A DNA stretch of 64,000 nucleotides from JBEKTW01 sp049515655. GTDB lineage: Bacteria; Bacteroidota; Ignavibacteria; UBA10030; SZUA-254. Below the pieces are notes generated by a model. The model was not told the DNA's origin, ran no database searches, and was given only the letters and a program-made list of their open reading frames with translations. Position numbers and translations under genes: made by a program. Positions 50,927-58,795 of this stretch are shown here, piece after piece; position 1 is the first letter of the stretch, and every line of letters starts with the position of its first letter. The DNA is taken from the NCBI GenBank assembly GCA_049515655.1, contig JBEKTW010000001.1, positions 124,001-188,000 on the forward strand, read 5' to 3'.

Positions 50927-52966
50927 ATGACAACACAGTCAATCGTTTTTCTCATCGTTCTTGTCGGTTCGTCCGTTTTCTTCGGAACCAATATTCTCCG
51001 GCTTGTTTCCTACTTACATATCGGAAAGCCCGAAAACAGACTTGACAGCCCGCGTGAACGTCTTCAGAATGTGCTGACCATTGCGTTTGGCCACAAAAAA
51101 CTCATTCGCGAGCCGCTGGCGGGAATAATGCACTTTTTTATCTTCTGGGGATTTGTGATTCTCCTCCTGGCGATTCTCGAGTCCATCGGCGAGGGATTCT
51201 CTGAGGGGTTTTCATTTGCGTTCCTTGGACCGCTTTATCCGCCGCTCATGTTGCTCGAAGAATTGATCGGGGTGCTCGTCGTCGCATCTGTCCTGTATGC
51301 ATTGTATCGACGTTGGGTTTCAGGGCCAAAACGACTGGAAGGTGACCGCCACGCCAGGATAGACGCAACGGTGATCCTTGTCGTCATCCTCTTGATTATG
51401 TGCTCCATGTACGGTCAGAACGCTGCCCGCATCAGCCTGCGCCCGGGTGGCATGGATGAAGCACGCTTCGTGTCAAGCGCGATGTCGGGACTGTTCGCGG
51501 GGCTTACACCGGAGCAACACGACTTCTGGTTTCATACGCTGTGGTGGGTTCACATCGGACTTGTGCTCGGGTTCATGAATTATCTTCCATACTCCAAACA
51601 CCTTCACATTATTTCCTCCATCCCGAATGTTTATCTCGCCAAGCGGCAGGCGAGGGGAACACTCAAGTCGCTGAATCTCCAGGATGAGACCGCCGCGAAG
51701 TTTGGCGCCTCCGACGTTGAGGATTTGACGTGGAAGCAACTGCTGGATGGATACTCGTGCACGGAATGCGGCCGCTGCACCGCGTCATGCCCCGCCAACA
51801 TCACCGGAAAAACACTTTCTCCGAAGAAGATCATTGTCGATATCCGACGCAGGTTGATGGAGAAAGCGCCGGTCATTGTCAATAGTCAATTGTCATTCGT
51901 CAATGGTCAGTGGCAGACAGAGGCAGGGGAACCGTCAACCGACAAACTGCTTTCCAATCAGCTTATCGATAACTATATCACCGAGGATGAACTCTGGGCG
52001 TGCACGACGTGCATGGCATGCGTTCAGGAATGTCCTGTACAGATCGAACACGTCGACGCAATTGTGGATATGCGGCGGTATCTCGTATTGAACGAATCGC
52101 GGTTTCCGAAAGAGATGCAGACGACATTTCAGAATCTCGAACGGAACTATACCCCGTGGGGATTCAGTCATTCGTCCCGGGCCGATTGGGCGGAGGGCTT
52201 GAATGTGCCGCGACTATCGGAAAAACGCGACGCGGAAATCCTGTTCTGGGTTGGATGTACCGGAGCGTACGATGCCCGGTACAGGAAGGTCACGCAAGCG
52301 TTCACAAAATTGATGCAGATGGCAAACGTGAATTTCGCAATTCTCGGGACGGAAGAGAAATGCAACGGCGATCCGGCGAGACGCGCAGGAAACGAATACC
52401 TGGCTCAAATGTTGATAACGGAAAATGTCGCTACACTGAACAAGTATGCCGTCCGGAAAATCGTGACGACCTGCCCCCATTGCTTTAATATTTTCAAGAA
52501 TGAGTATCCTCAATTCGGCGGCAATTTCGAAGTGGTTCACCATACCGATTTCATCATGGAACTCATTGATACCGGCAGGATCAAGTTGACAAAGGAGAAG
52601 CGCGCGAGGATTACCTACCACGATTCGTGCTACCTTGGCAGGTACAATCAGCACTATGACCGGCCGCGGGATGCGATCAAGTCAATACCTGGCGTCGAGA
52701 CAGCGGAGATGAATCGTTCGCGCGATAAGGGATTTTGCTGCGGGGCGGGCGGCGCGAGAATGTTCATGGAAGAGAACGTCGGCAAGCGTGTGAACATGGA
52801 ACGGACCGAAGAAGCTCTGGCGCTCAACCCAGATGTGATCGGCACTGCCTGCCCGTTTTGCATGACGATGATGAGCGACGGCGTGAAGGCAAAAGAAGTG
52901 GCTGACCGGGTTCAGGTGAAGGATATCGCGGAGTTGGTGCTGGAGGCGGCGGGCGGGCTGGGTTGA
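50927..52966 (+). CDS. Membrane Fe-S oxidoreductase, EtfD-like (ETF:quinone oxidoreductase)
   Basis: A 679-residue protein. The N-terminus (about 1-240) has several transmembrane segments like the NarI/HdrE-type cytochrome b domain. Two 4Fe-4S clusters follow: Cys 278, 281, 284 and 288 (CTECGRCTASCP), and Cys 359, 362, 365 and 369 (CTTCMACVQECP). The C-terminus has two CCG domains, with CC at 604-605 (CCGAGGARMF). The layout matches EtfD-type enzymes that pass electrons from acyl-CoA dehydrogenase flavoproteins to menaquinone. A heptanucleotide repeat lies between the clusters (see 51872). No etfAB gene is in the window. Confidence 0.85.
   Translation: MTTQSIVFLIVLVGSSVFFGTNILRLVSYLHIGKPENRLDSPRERLQNVLTIAFGHKKLIREPLAGIMHFFIFWGFVILLLAILESIGEGFSEGFSFAFLGPLYPPLMLLEELIGVLVVASVLYALYRRWVSGPKRLEGDRHARIDATVILVVILLIMCSMYGQNAARISLRPGGMDEARFVSSAMSGLFAGLTPEQHDFWFHTLWWVHIGLVLGFMNYLPYSKHLHIISSIPNVYLAKRQARGTLKSLNLQDETAAKFGASDVEDLTWKQLLDGYSCTECGRCTASCPANITGKTLSPKKIIVDIRRRLMEKAPVIVNSQLSFVNGQWQTEAGEPSTDKLLSNQLIDNYITEDELWACTTCMACVQECPVQIEHVDAIVDMRRYLVLNESRFPKEMQTTFQNLERNYTPWGFSHSSRADWAEGLNVPRLSEKRDAEILFWVGCTGAYDARYRKVTQAFTKLMQMANVNFAILGTEEKCNGDPARRAGNEYLAQMLITENVATLNKYAVRKIVTTCPHCFNIFKNEYPQFGGNFEVVHHTDFIMELIDTGRIKLTKEKRARITYHDSCYLGRYNQHYDRPRDAIKSIPGVETAEMNRSRDKGFCCGAGGARMFMEENVGKRVNMERTEEALALNPDVIGTACPFCMTMMSDGVKAKEVADRVQVKDIAELVLEAAGGLG
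51872..51912 (+). repeat. Heptanucleotide tandem repeat inside the EtfD-like gene
   Basis: Units GTCATT, GTCAATA, GTCAATT, GTCATTC, GTCAATG and GTCAGTG follow one another without gaps. The consensus is GTCAATN. They encode about 13 residues (VNSQLSFVNGQW) between the two 4Fe-4S motifs, in a region that is usually a loop. Seven is not a multiple of three, so a change of one unit would shift the frame. Confidence 0.75.
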
Positions 52967-53001
52967 GTGCTGCCCCGCTCCTCCCTGAGACCGCTCTCTA
53001 A

Positions 53002-53022
53002 CTCTCCCCTAAAAGGGGAGAG
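53002..53022. terminator. Bidirectional hairpin between converging genes
   Basis: CTCTCCCCT (53002-53010) pairs with AGGGGAGAG (53014-53022) around an AAA loop, a perfect 9-bp stem. It lies in the 110-bp gap between the plus-strand oxidoreductase and the minus-strand gene ending at 53077. No T-tract follows on either strand, so it is a weaker terminator or an mRNA-stabilising hairpin. Confidence 0.55.
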
Positions 53023-53076
53023 GAAGTTGTGGCGATGTGAGATAGGCAGTCCGATGACTTCATGAGGATTCCCTGG

Positions 53077-53559
53077 CTACCGTGAAGAGAGGAAGCTCTT
53101 CAGTTCGTCAAAATCAGGAAAAGTCTTGGTCACGCAGCCCAGCACCCAGCCCGGCAGTTCGTCCAACGGAAAGGAGGTCACCAGATAGACGGGTTTCCCA
53201 AAAAACTTTGCCATCGTCAGCTCACCCTTCGTGCCGGCCCCTTTTGCAGCGCCCTCATCCCAGTAACAAATAACATAATTGGAGCGTTCGGCAATTTCCT
53301 TGCAGTCAAGGTCGACCAGCTGGCGGGCGATCTCCCGGTACAGCGGGAGATCCTGCGTCTTAAGCTTGCGAAAATCGATTGACGGATATTTTCTTGAGAA
53401 GAACCGGTTGCTTTCGACGTTGGGATTAAAGACGCTCTGGCCGAGAGTATTTTCCAGCCATGGCTGTAAGTCGTTGCGCCATTGAGCGCCCTCCCCGTCG
53501 GCATACTCCATACCGCCGGAAAGATACACCCGCGCAGGTTTAGCCGAAGGTGTAGACAT
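53077..53559 (-). CDS. Nucleoside 2-deoxyribosyltransferase-like protein
   Basis: A 160-residue soluble protein. VYLSGGMEYADGEGAQWRND at the N-terminus and CKEIAERSNYVICYWDEG, then KGAGTKGELTMAKFFGKPVY, match the nucleoside 2-deoxyribosyltransferase/DUF4406 fold, in which a Gly-rich start and a GTxGEL segment bind the nucleoside. Whether it is an enzyme or a binding protein is unclear. ATG 53559 lies inside the end of the upstream kinase-like gene (20-bp overlap), so translation is probably coupled. Confidence 0.65.
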   Translation of the reverse strand: MSTPSAKPARVYLSGGMEYADGEGAQWRNDLQPWLENTLGQSVFNPNVESNRFFSRKYPSIDFRKLKTQDLPLYREIARQLVDLDCKEIAERSNYVICYWDEGAAKGAGTKGELTMAKFFGKPVYLVTSFPLDELPGWVLGCVTKTFPDFDELKSFLSSR

Positions 53560-54199
53560 TCAATCCCGGCAGGAAGTAATGATACATTATCCACAGAGCA
53601 AGACCGACCGTCAGAGGAACTGAAAGGTTATCATCGACTTCGACCGACAGCGACTCGATGAGCGTTCCTAAAGCCACGCTGATTATGCCGATCAGGTACT
53701 CTGCGGAGTGGTAGCCGATCTTCGGTGTCAAGAGAATGACAATGATGCCGCTGGCGAAAAAACCGGAGCTGCCTTCCAGAGTCTTTCCGAAAAAGCGATG
53801 CTTGCCGAACCGTTTCCCGACGAGTGCGGCGGTCAGGTCGCAGATGATGAGAATGGCGAAACTCGTAATCGCAATGATTTTTGGGAAAATAAGAATGCAG
53901 ATTGTCGCGGAGATAAGCACATACGAAGCACCATTCAGACGCTTTTTCTTATCATCGCTCTCGTGTTGTCGCAGGAGCCAGCCGAACCAATTGTAGAACC
54001 ACCCCTGGATCGGGCGATGGTAATAGCGCGCGACATCGACGAGCAAAAATGCCGATGCCAATGGAATGAAGATCATGAGCGCGATACTTCGGGGAACAAA
54101 GAAGTATCCGATCGGAATAGAGATGGAGCAGAAGTGAATCGCCTTCCGGATCAGCTCGACCCGGTAATCGCTATCAATATGCGATAGCTCGTTGTTCAA
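53540..54199 (-). CDS. Diacylglycerol/polyprenol kinase-like membrane protein
   Basis: A 219-residue protein with about six transmembrane segments. LIRKAIHFCSISIPIGYFFV, ICDLTAALVGKRFGKHRFFG and KTLEGSSGFFASG match the CTP-dependent kinase family that includes dolichol kinase, yeast Dgk1 and plant VTE5. It may phosphorylate diacylglycerol, polyprenol or a related lipid alcohol. The TTG start at 54199 overlaps the ftsH stop by four bases (TTGA). No DAG-kinase catalytic domain of the soluble type is present. Confidence 0.8.
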   Translation of the reverse strand: MNNELSHIDSDYRVELIRKAIHFCSISIPIGYFFVPRSIALMIFIPLASAFLLVDVARYYHRPIQGWFYNWFGWLLRQHESDDKKKRLNGASYVLISATICILIFPKIIAITSFAILIICDLTAALVGKRFGKHRFFGKTLEGSSGFFASGIIVILLTPKIGYHSAEYLIGIISVALGTLIESLSVEVDDNLSVPLTVGLALWIMYHYFLPGLNVYTFG

Positions 54200-56268
54200 A
54201 GCGACGGTGCTGCTCCACCGCCCCCAGGTAACGTCTGTGGCGTGGTTACCGTGACGACGTTTTTGTTCTGGCTATTTCCGTTGTTCTGGCGCTCAACGGG
54301 AGGGAGTTCTTCGCCGCGCAGGAGCTTATCGATTTCTTCCCCGTCGAGGATCTCGCGTTCCAGCAATGCGTTGGCCAGCCGGTGGAGTGCATCCTGGTTC
54401 TCGCTCAGAATGGCTTCGGCCCGATCCATGCCGATGGTGACGATCCTTTTTATCTCTGCGTCGATCACCATGGCAGTCTCTTCGGAGAAATTCTTCGTTC
54501 GCGTGATTTCACGGCCAAGGAAAATCTCCTCTTCTTTCGCGCCATACGCGAGAGGCCCCAGACGCTCGCTCATCCCCCATTCGCAGACCATTTTCCGTGC
54601 GAGCCCCGTCGCCCGTTCGATATCGTTTCCGGCGCCGGTTGTCAGCTCGTTGAAGATGAGCTTCTCCGCGGCCCTGCCGCCGAGTGCATAAGCGATCATC
54701 GCTTCCAGATACTCTTTGGAATATGTGTGCTTTTCATCGATCGGAAGATACGTCGTGACGCCGAGTGCCCGGCCGCGCGGGATGATCGTGACTTTATGAA
54801 CGGGGTCGGCTTCGGGGATCTTTCTGGCGACCAGGACGTGTCCTGATTCATGGTAGGCCGTGACTTTCTTTTCGCGCTCAGAGATGATCAGGCTTTTCCG
54901 CTCTACGCCCATCATAACTTTGTCCTTGGCTTCCTCGAAATGCGCCATGGTGACATGCTTCTCATTTCGCCGTGCCGCCAGAAGCGCCGCTTCATTCACC
55001 AGGTTCGCGATATCGGCGCCAGCCAAACCGGGGGTGCCCTTGGCAAGAATTTCCAGCTTGACATCTTCGGACAGGGGAATGTGTTTTGTGTGAACTTTCA
55101 GAATCCCTTCGCGCCCCTTCACGTCGGGCCGATCGACAACGACCTGCCGGTCGAATCGCCCGGGACGCAGGAGGGCCGGGTCAAGGACGTCCGGACGGTT
55201 CGTCGCCGCAATGATGATCACGCCGCTGTTTTGTTCGAATCCGTCCATCTCGACGAGAAGCTGATTGAGAGTTTGTTCCCGCTCATCGTGACCGCCGCCA
55301 ATTCCCGCCCCGCGGTGTCTGCCGACGGCGTCGATCTCATCGATGAAAATGATTGCAGGTGCATTTTTCTTCCCGGTTTCAAACAGGTCGCGCACACGGC
55401 TGGCTCCGACCCCCACAAACATTTCGACGAAGTCTGCGCCGGAAATCGAGAAGAACGGTACCCCGGCTTCTCCCGCAACCGCACGCGCGAGCAGTGTCTT
55501 CCCGGTTCCCGGTGGGCCGAGCAGGAGGACACCGCGCGGAATTTTGCCGCCGAGCCGCTGAAACTTCGTCGGCTCTTTGAGGAACTCGATGATCTCCTGC
55601 AACTCGACCTTCGCTTCGTCGGCACCTGCGACATCCTGGAATGTGACCTTCAGGGAGGATTCCGTGAGCATCTTTGCCCGGCTCTTCCCAAACGAGAAGA
55701 TCCCCTTCGTTCCTACGCCCTGCATCCGGCGCATGATGATGAACCAGACAACCGCGATCAGGATCCATGGAGCCACACTCAAGAGGGCGCTCAGCCAGGT
55801 GTTATCCTCCTTCGTGATGTTATAACGAATGCCGGCGGCATTCCAGTCCTGTATAACGGTGCCGTCAAGATAGGGGAGAGTGACATGAAATTTCTCGACT
55901 TTTGCGCGTTTTCCGGCCGCCGTGGCAATATCCATCGGTTCTTTCAGTGTCCCGTGGAAATCGAAATTGTTCAGGTCGGATTTCTTGATGAGGGCTTCAC
56001 GAATTTGCCCGTCGTGAAGAATCTTCAGATACTCGGGGTAATCCACTTCATATTCAGTGCCTTCCGTTGCTTTGAACAGCGTCATCACAATGAACACTCC
56101 GAGGATGATCGCAGACCAACTCAGGACAACTCTCAGCAGTCGTCCCCAGTTGAAATCGTCATCGTTGCGAAATTGGTTTCGCGACTGCCGGCTGCGCTTG
56201 GGTCGTGCAACCTTCCGCTGTCGTGATCCGTCGCTCGGGCGCTTGTTATCTCGCTGATTCTCTTCCAT
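54196..56268 (-). CDS. ftsH: ATP-dependent zinc metalloprotease FtsH
   Basis: A 690-residue membrane-anchored AAA+ protease that degrades unassembled and regulatory proteins. It has two transmembrane segments (about 43-64 and 163-180), Walker A GPPGTGKT at 251-258, IIFIDEIDAVGRHRG for Walker B, and the zinc-binding HESGH at 473-477. A basic, disordered N-terminal 35 residues and a Gly/Asn/Gln-rich C-terminus are normal variation. It belongs to the conserved tilS-hpt-ftsH set. Confidence 0.98.
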   Translation of the reverse strand: MEENQRDNKRPSDGSRQRKVARPKRSRQSRNQFRNDDDFNWGRLLRVVLSWSAIILGVFIVMTLFKATEGTEYEVDYPEYLKILHDGQIREALIKKSDLNNFDFHGTLKEPMDIATAAGKRAKVEKFHVTLPYLDGTVIQDWNAAGIRYNITKEDNTWLSALLSVAPWILIAVVWFIIMRRMQGVGTKGIFSFGKSRAKMLTESSLKVTFQDVAGADEAKVELQEIIEFLKEPTKFQRLGGKIPRGVLLLGPPGTGKTLLARAVAGEAGVPFFSISGADFVEMFVGVGASRVRDLFETGKKNAPAIIFIDEIDAVGRHRGAGIGGGHDEREQTLNQLLVEMDGFEQNSGVIIIAATNRPDVLDPALLRPGRFDRQVVVDRPDVKGREGILKVHTKHIPLSEDVKLEILAKGTPGLAGADIANLVNEAALLAARRNEKHVTMAHFEEAKDKVMMGVERKSLIISEREKKVTAYHESGHVLVARKIPEADPVHKVTIIPRGRALGVTTYLPIDEKHTYSKEYLEAMIAYALGGRAAEKLIFNELTTGAGNDIERATGLARKMVCEWGMSERLGPLAYGAKEEEIFLGREITRTKNFSEETAMVIDAEIKRIVTIGMDRAEAILSENQDALHRLANALLEREILDGEEIDKLLRGEELPPVERQNNGNSQNKNVVTVTTPQTLPGGGGAAPSL

Positions 56269-56295
56269 AGGGCGTCACATTCCTGTACTAATAAT

Positions 56296-56841
56296 TTACG
56301 CTTCTACCGTACGATAAATTCCCCTGAGATTCCTGGCCTTTTGTGAGTAATCCAGTCCGTACCCGATCACAAAATAATTTGGGATCGTAAATCCAATATA
56401 ATCAATTCTCGTGTCAATTTTCACAGCCCCCTTTTTGTATAAGAGTGATACGGCTTTCAGCGAGTTTGGTTTCTGATTCAAGATCAATCGTTTGATGAAG
56501 TCCATTGAAAGACCGGAGTCGACAATGTCCTCGACGATAATGATATCGCGCCCGGTGACCTGGCAATTCAAATCCTTCAACATTTTGATATCGCCCGAGC
56601 TGATTTTCGCGTCGCCGTAACTCGAAAGCTTGAGGAAATCTATCTCACAATCGACCGTGATGTGGCGGATGAGATCGGACATGAACACAAAGGCCCCGTT
56701 CAATACACCGATGAATATCGGAACCTTACCGCGGTAGTCTCTGCTGATTTTCCGCGCAAGTTGCTTCACGCGCGCGTGCAGCTTTTTTTCGCTGATGTAA
56801 AGTCCGAAGTGTTCGTTATTGAGTCTCAAGGATTTAGCCAT
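56296..56841 (-). CDS. hpt: Hypoxanthine phosphoribosyltransferase
   Basis: A 181-residue purine salvage enzyme. The PRPP-binding loop IIIVEDIVDSGLSM (about residues 100-113) and the N-terminal PIFIGVLNGAFVFMSDLIRH are intact. ATG 56841 directly abuts the tilS stop. With the AzgA-type permease at the left edge it gives uptake and reuse of hypoxanthine/guanine. Confidence 0.96.
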   Translation of the reverse strand: MAKSLRLNNEHFGLYISEKKLHARVKQLARKISRDYRGKVPIFIGVLNGAFVFMSDLIRHITVDCEIDFLKLSSYGDAKISSGDIKMLKDLNCQVTGRDIIIVEDIVDSGLSMDFIKRLILNQKPNSLKAVSLLYKKGAVKIDTRIDYIGFTIPNYFVIGYGLDYSQKARNLRGIYRTVEA

Positions 56842-58230
56842 TCACCGTCCGCGATTGTTTGGTTCATACTGTAATTTGAGGATTTGTATCGTCGCCGGTG
56901 TCACTTTCCACCGGTCGTCAAGTCTCTTGCCGCAGATCCAGATGATACTCCCCTCAGATTCGAGGATGGGGATCGTGTGTTTTTCGTAGACCGGGACTTT
57001 CTGTTCGATGAACAGGTCACTAACCTTCTTCTTCTGGTGCATACCCAGCGGTACAAGCCAGTCTCCGTTGTTCCATGTCCGGAGAACGAGGTCTCCTGCT
57101 AGCCGGCTCGCATCAATGTATTCAATGTTCGGATTGTCCGTAAAGTTCGCCTTGTCGACGTAGCACGAAGTGAAGTGAAAGCCGGAAAACTCGTACGCCT
57201 GATTTGGCTTCACCTCATAACGATACAGGGGTTCGTTTGCCTGGCGCCGGAGAACGAGACGGTCACGGTCGCGGCAAAAAACGACGTCCCTTGCGACGGA
57301 ACATGATGACCCTGTTTCCGCCTCCGCCACTTTCAGCATCTCACGTACCGTCGAAAATTCAATTTCTCCGTGCGCGAAGTCCTTTGCCGTCGTATGAAGG
57401 ATGTATTCCTGCAGGAACAGAGGTTCCGAGCGCAAGGTTGCCAGGTCGAGGATTATCTCGCGTTCGGTATTCTCAACGATCACTCGCGAAAGAAAATGCG
57501 ACGCCTCCACGTGCAGGTAGTCTTCAAGCTGATGAGATAACTCTGCGCATCGTCTCAGCGTCCCCATTAAATTTGGGTTGATCCGTTCCCGGAGTTGCGG
57601 GATAATCTGATGACGAAGAAAATTTCGCGAGTAGTCGGTGTTTTTGTTTGACGAGTCCTCACGGTATTCCAGATGGCGTTCGCCGGCATAGCGTTGAATC
57701 TCTTCACGGGTTGCAAACAAGAGAGGGCGAACGAGGGCCAAATCCTTTCTCGTGACGGGAATCCCGGTCAACCCGTGCACTCCCGCGCCGCGCAGCATGT
57801 TGAACAGAACTGTTTCCGCGTTGTCGTCGCCGTTGTGTCCGGCCGCGATCCTCTGGAATGCCAGTGATGTCCGCAGTCTCCTGAAGAAATCGTATCGCAA
57901 ATCCCTCGCGGCTTCCTGAATCGACAGCTTCATTGATTCGGCGTATGCGTGGGTATCGGCGCGATCGACGTGAAACTGAATCCCGAGCTTGTCGGCGGCC
58001 TCGTGCACGAATGCCTCGTCCCCCTCGGATTCTTTCCCGCGCAGCTGATGGTTGAAGTGGGCCACGGCCAGCTCAAGGTTCCATTCCTGCCGCAGCCGGC
58101 TAAGGACGTCAAGCAAGACGATTGAATCGATGCCGCCGCTCACAGCGGCGATAATCCTGTCATCACGCTCGACGAGGTTGTGCTCGCGGACGAACTCTCT
58201 CACTGCGCGGATGAATGATGCATCGGACAT
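56842..58230 (-). CDS. tilS: tRNA(Ile)-lysidine synthase
   Basis: A 462-residue ATP-dependent enzyme that converts C34 of the CAU-anticodon tRNA-Ile to lysidine so that it reads AUA. The PP-loop SGGIDS is at residues 31-36 and the HFNHQLRGKESEGDEAFVHE segment follows; the TilS C-terminal domains (about 230-460) are present. The frame opens further upstream inside the tRNA region, but ATG 58230 gives MSDASFIRAVREFV and is the likely start. The CAU tRNA lies 33 nt upstream. Confidence 0.95.
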   Translation of the reverse strand: MSDASFIRAVREFVREHNLVERDDRIIAAVSGGIDSIVLLDVLSRLRQEWNLELAVAHFNHQLRGKESEGDEAFVHEAADKLGIQFHVDRADTHAYAESMKLSIQEAARDLRYDFFRRLRTSLAFQRIAAGHNGDDNAETVLFNMLRGAGVHGLTGIPVTRKDLALVRPLLFATREEIQRYAGERHLEYREDSSNKNTDYSRNFLRHQIIPQLRERINPNLMGTLRRCAELSHQLEDYLHVEASHFLSRVIVENTEREIILDLATLRSEPLFLQEYILHTTAKDFAHGEIEFSTVREMLKVAEAETGSSCSVARDVVFCRDRDRLVLRRQANEPLYRYEVKPNQAYEFSGFHFTSCYVDKANFTDNPNIEYIDASRLAGDLVLRTWNNGDWLVPLGMHQKKKVSDLFIEQKVPVYEKHTIPILESEGSIIWICGKRLDDRWKVTPATIQILKLQYEPNNRGR

Positions 58231-58263
58231 AGTTTCAATCGTTATGTGGATCAAAAAAAACTG

Positions 58264-58337
58264 TAGCGGAGGAGGGAGTCGAACCCCCGACACACGGATT
58301 ATGATTCCGTTGCTCTAACCAACTGAGCTACTCCGCC
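58264..58337 (-). tRNA. tRNA with anticodon CAT (Met elongator, or Ile2)
   Basis: A 74-nt cloverleaf. The acceptor GGCGGAG pairs with CTCCGCT, including a G-U pair at the first position. The D-arm is GCTC...GAGC, the anticodon stem ACGGA/TCCGT encloses ATCATAA (anticodon CAT), and the T-arm is GGGGG/CCCTC around TTCGACT. The discriminator is A. The acceptor has G4 and G5 instead of the C4 and C5 that E. coli TilS prefers, so elongator tRNA-Met is more likely than tRNA-Ile2, but this cannot be settled by eye. Confidence 0.9.
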
Positions 58338-58454
58338 ATTCGAAGAGTGAAGTTGACGTATCGTCATGTATCGGTGAATTCAGTCACGTCGTGACCGAGC
58401 CACTCCGCAGTAACTTCACGGTTGATTGAGGCAAATCTGCCGTAAATCATTGAA

Positions 58455-58483
58455 AATATACGATAAAAGCGGCTGAGAAGCAA
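58455..58483 (-). promoter_or_regulatory. Promoter of the tRNA-tilS-hpt-ftsH operon
   Basis: On the minus strand TTGCTT (58483-58478) and TATATT (58460-58455) are spaced by 17 bases. The predicted start near 58448 is about 110 nt upstream of the tRNA. Two 13-bp palindromes lie in the leader: GTCACGTCGTGAC (58383-58395) and TGACGTATCGTCA (58354-58366). Confidence 0.6.
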
Positions 58484-58723
58484 AAACGTGGTAGTTTCTT
58501 ACATTCACTGTGGGCTGCAAGCCGGTCATGCTCGTAGTCTGAGACTTGTTGAAGACTGGCAGTCCGTACCCTCCCGCGATCTGCTTATGTGCCTGCAGGA
58601 TTCGGTCGGACGGGGCAGGCTTTCGATGGTGGAACAATGGGACAGAAGCCATTCATGAAGGCCTGGTCGTTTTTCGTCCGTAACCTATACCTTCTTGCAC
58701 AAAGCGGCAAATCAGCACCAAGA
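58484..58723. other. Intergenic stretch without a recognised gene
   Basis: No open frame here has a convincing start, family match or codon pattern. One hairpin is visible: GCCTGC (58591-58596) pairs with GCAGGC (58615-58620), followed by TTT. It may separate the tRNA-tilS operon from the efflux operon. No insertion-sequence ends were seen. Confidence 0.5.
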
Positions 58724-58795
58724 CCACCGTGTGCCAACTGGGGCGGCTCAGCTCCACGGTAGGGCGAGCCGCGCATCCCCACGGGTCAGCGGTGG
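58724..58795 (-). repeat. REP-like structured palindrome after the RND pump gene
   Basis: Three nested pairings: CCACCG (58724-58729) with CGGTGG (58790-58795), GGGG near 58740 with CCCC near 58777, and GCGGCTC (58743-58749) with GAGCCGC (58766-58772). It ends one base from the stop codon of the pump gene at 58796-58798. It could stabilise the mRNA 3' end or act as a terminator, but no T-tract follows on the minus strand. Whether it is repeated elsewhere in the genome cannot be seen. Confidence 0.5.

Noticed and set aside
54850..56226. A 458-codon open frame on the plus strand opposite ftsH
   Set aside because: It is antisense to the clearly conserved ftsH and has no family resemblance, so it is a by-product of the GC-rich codon pattern.
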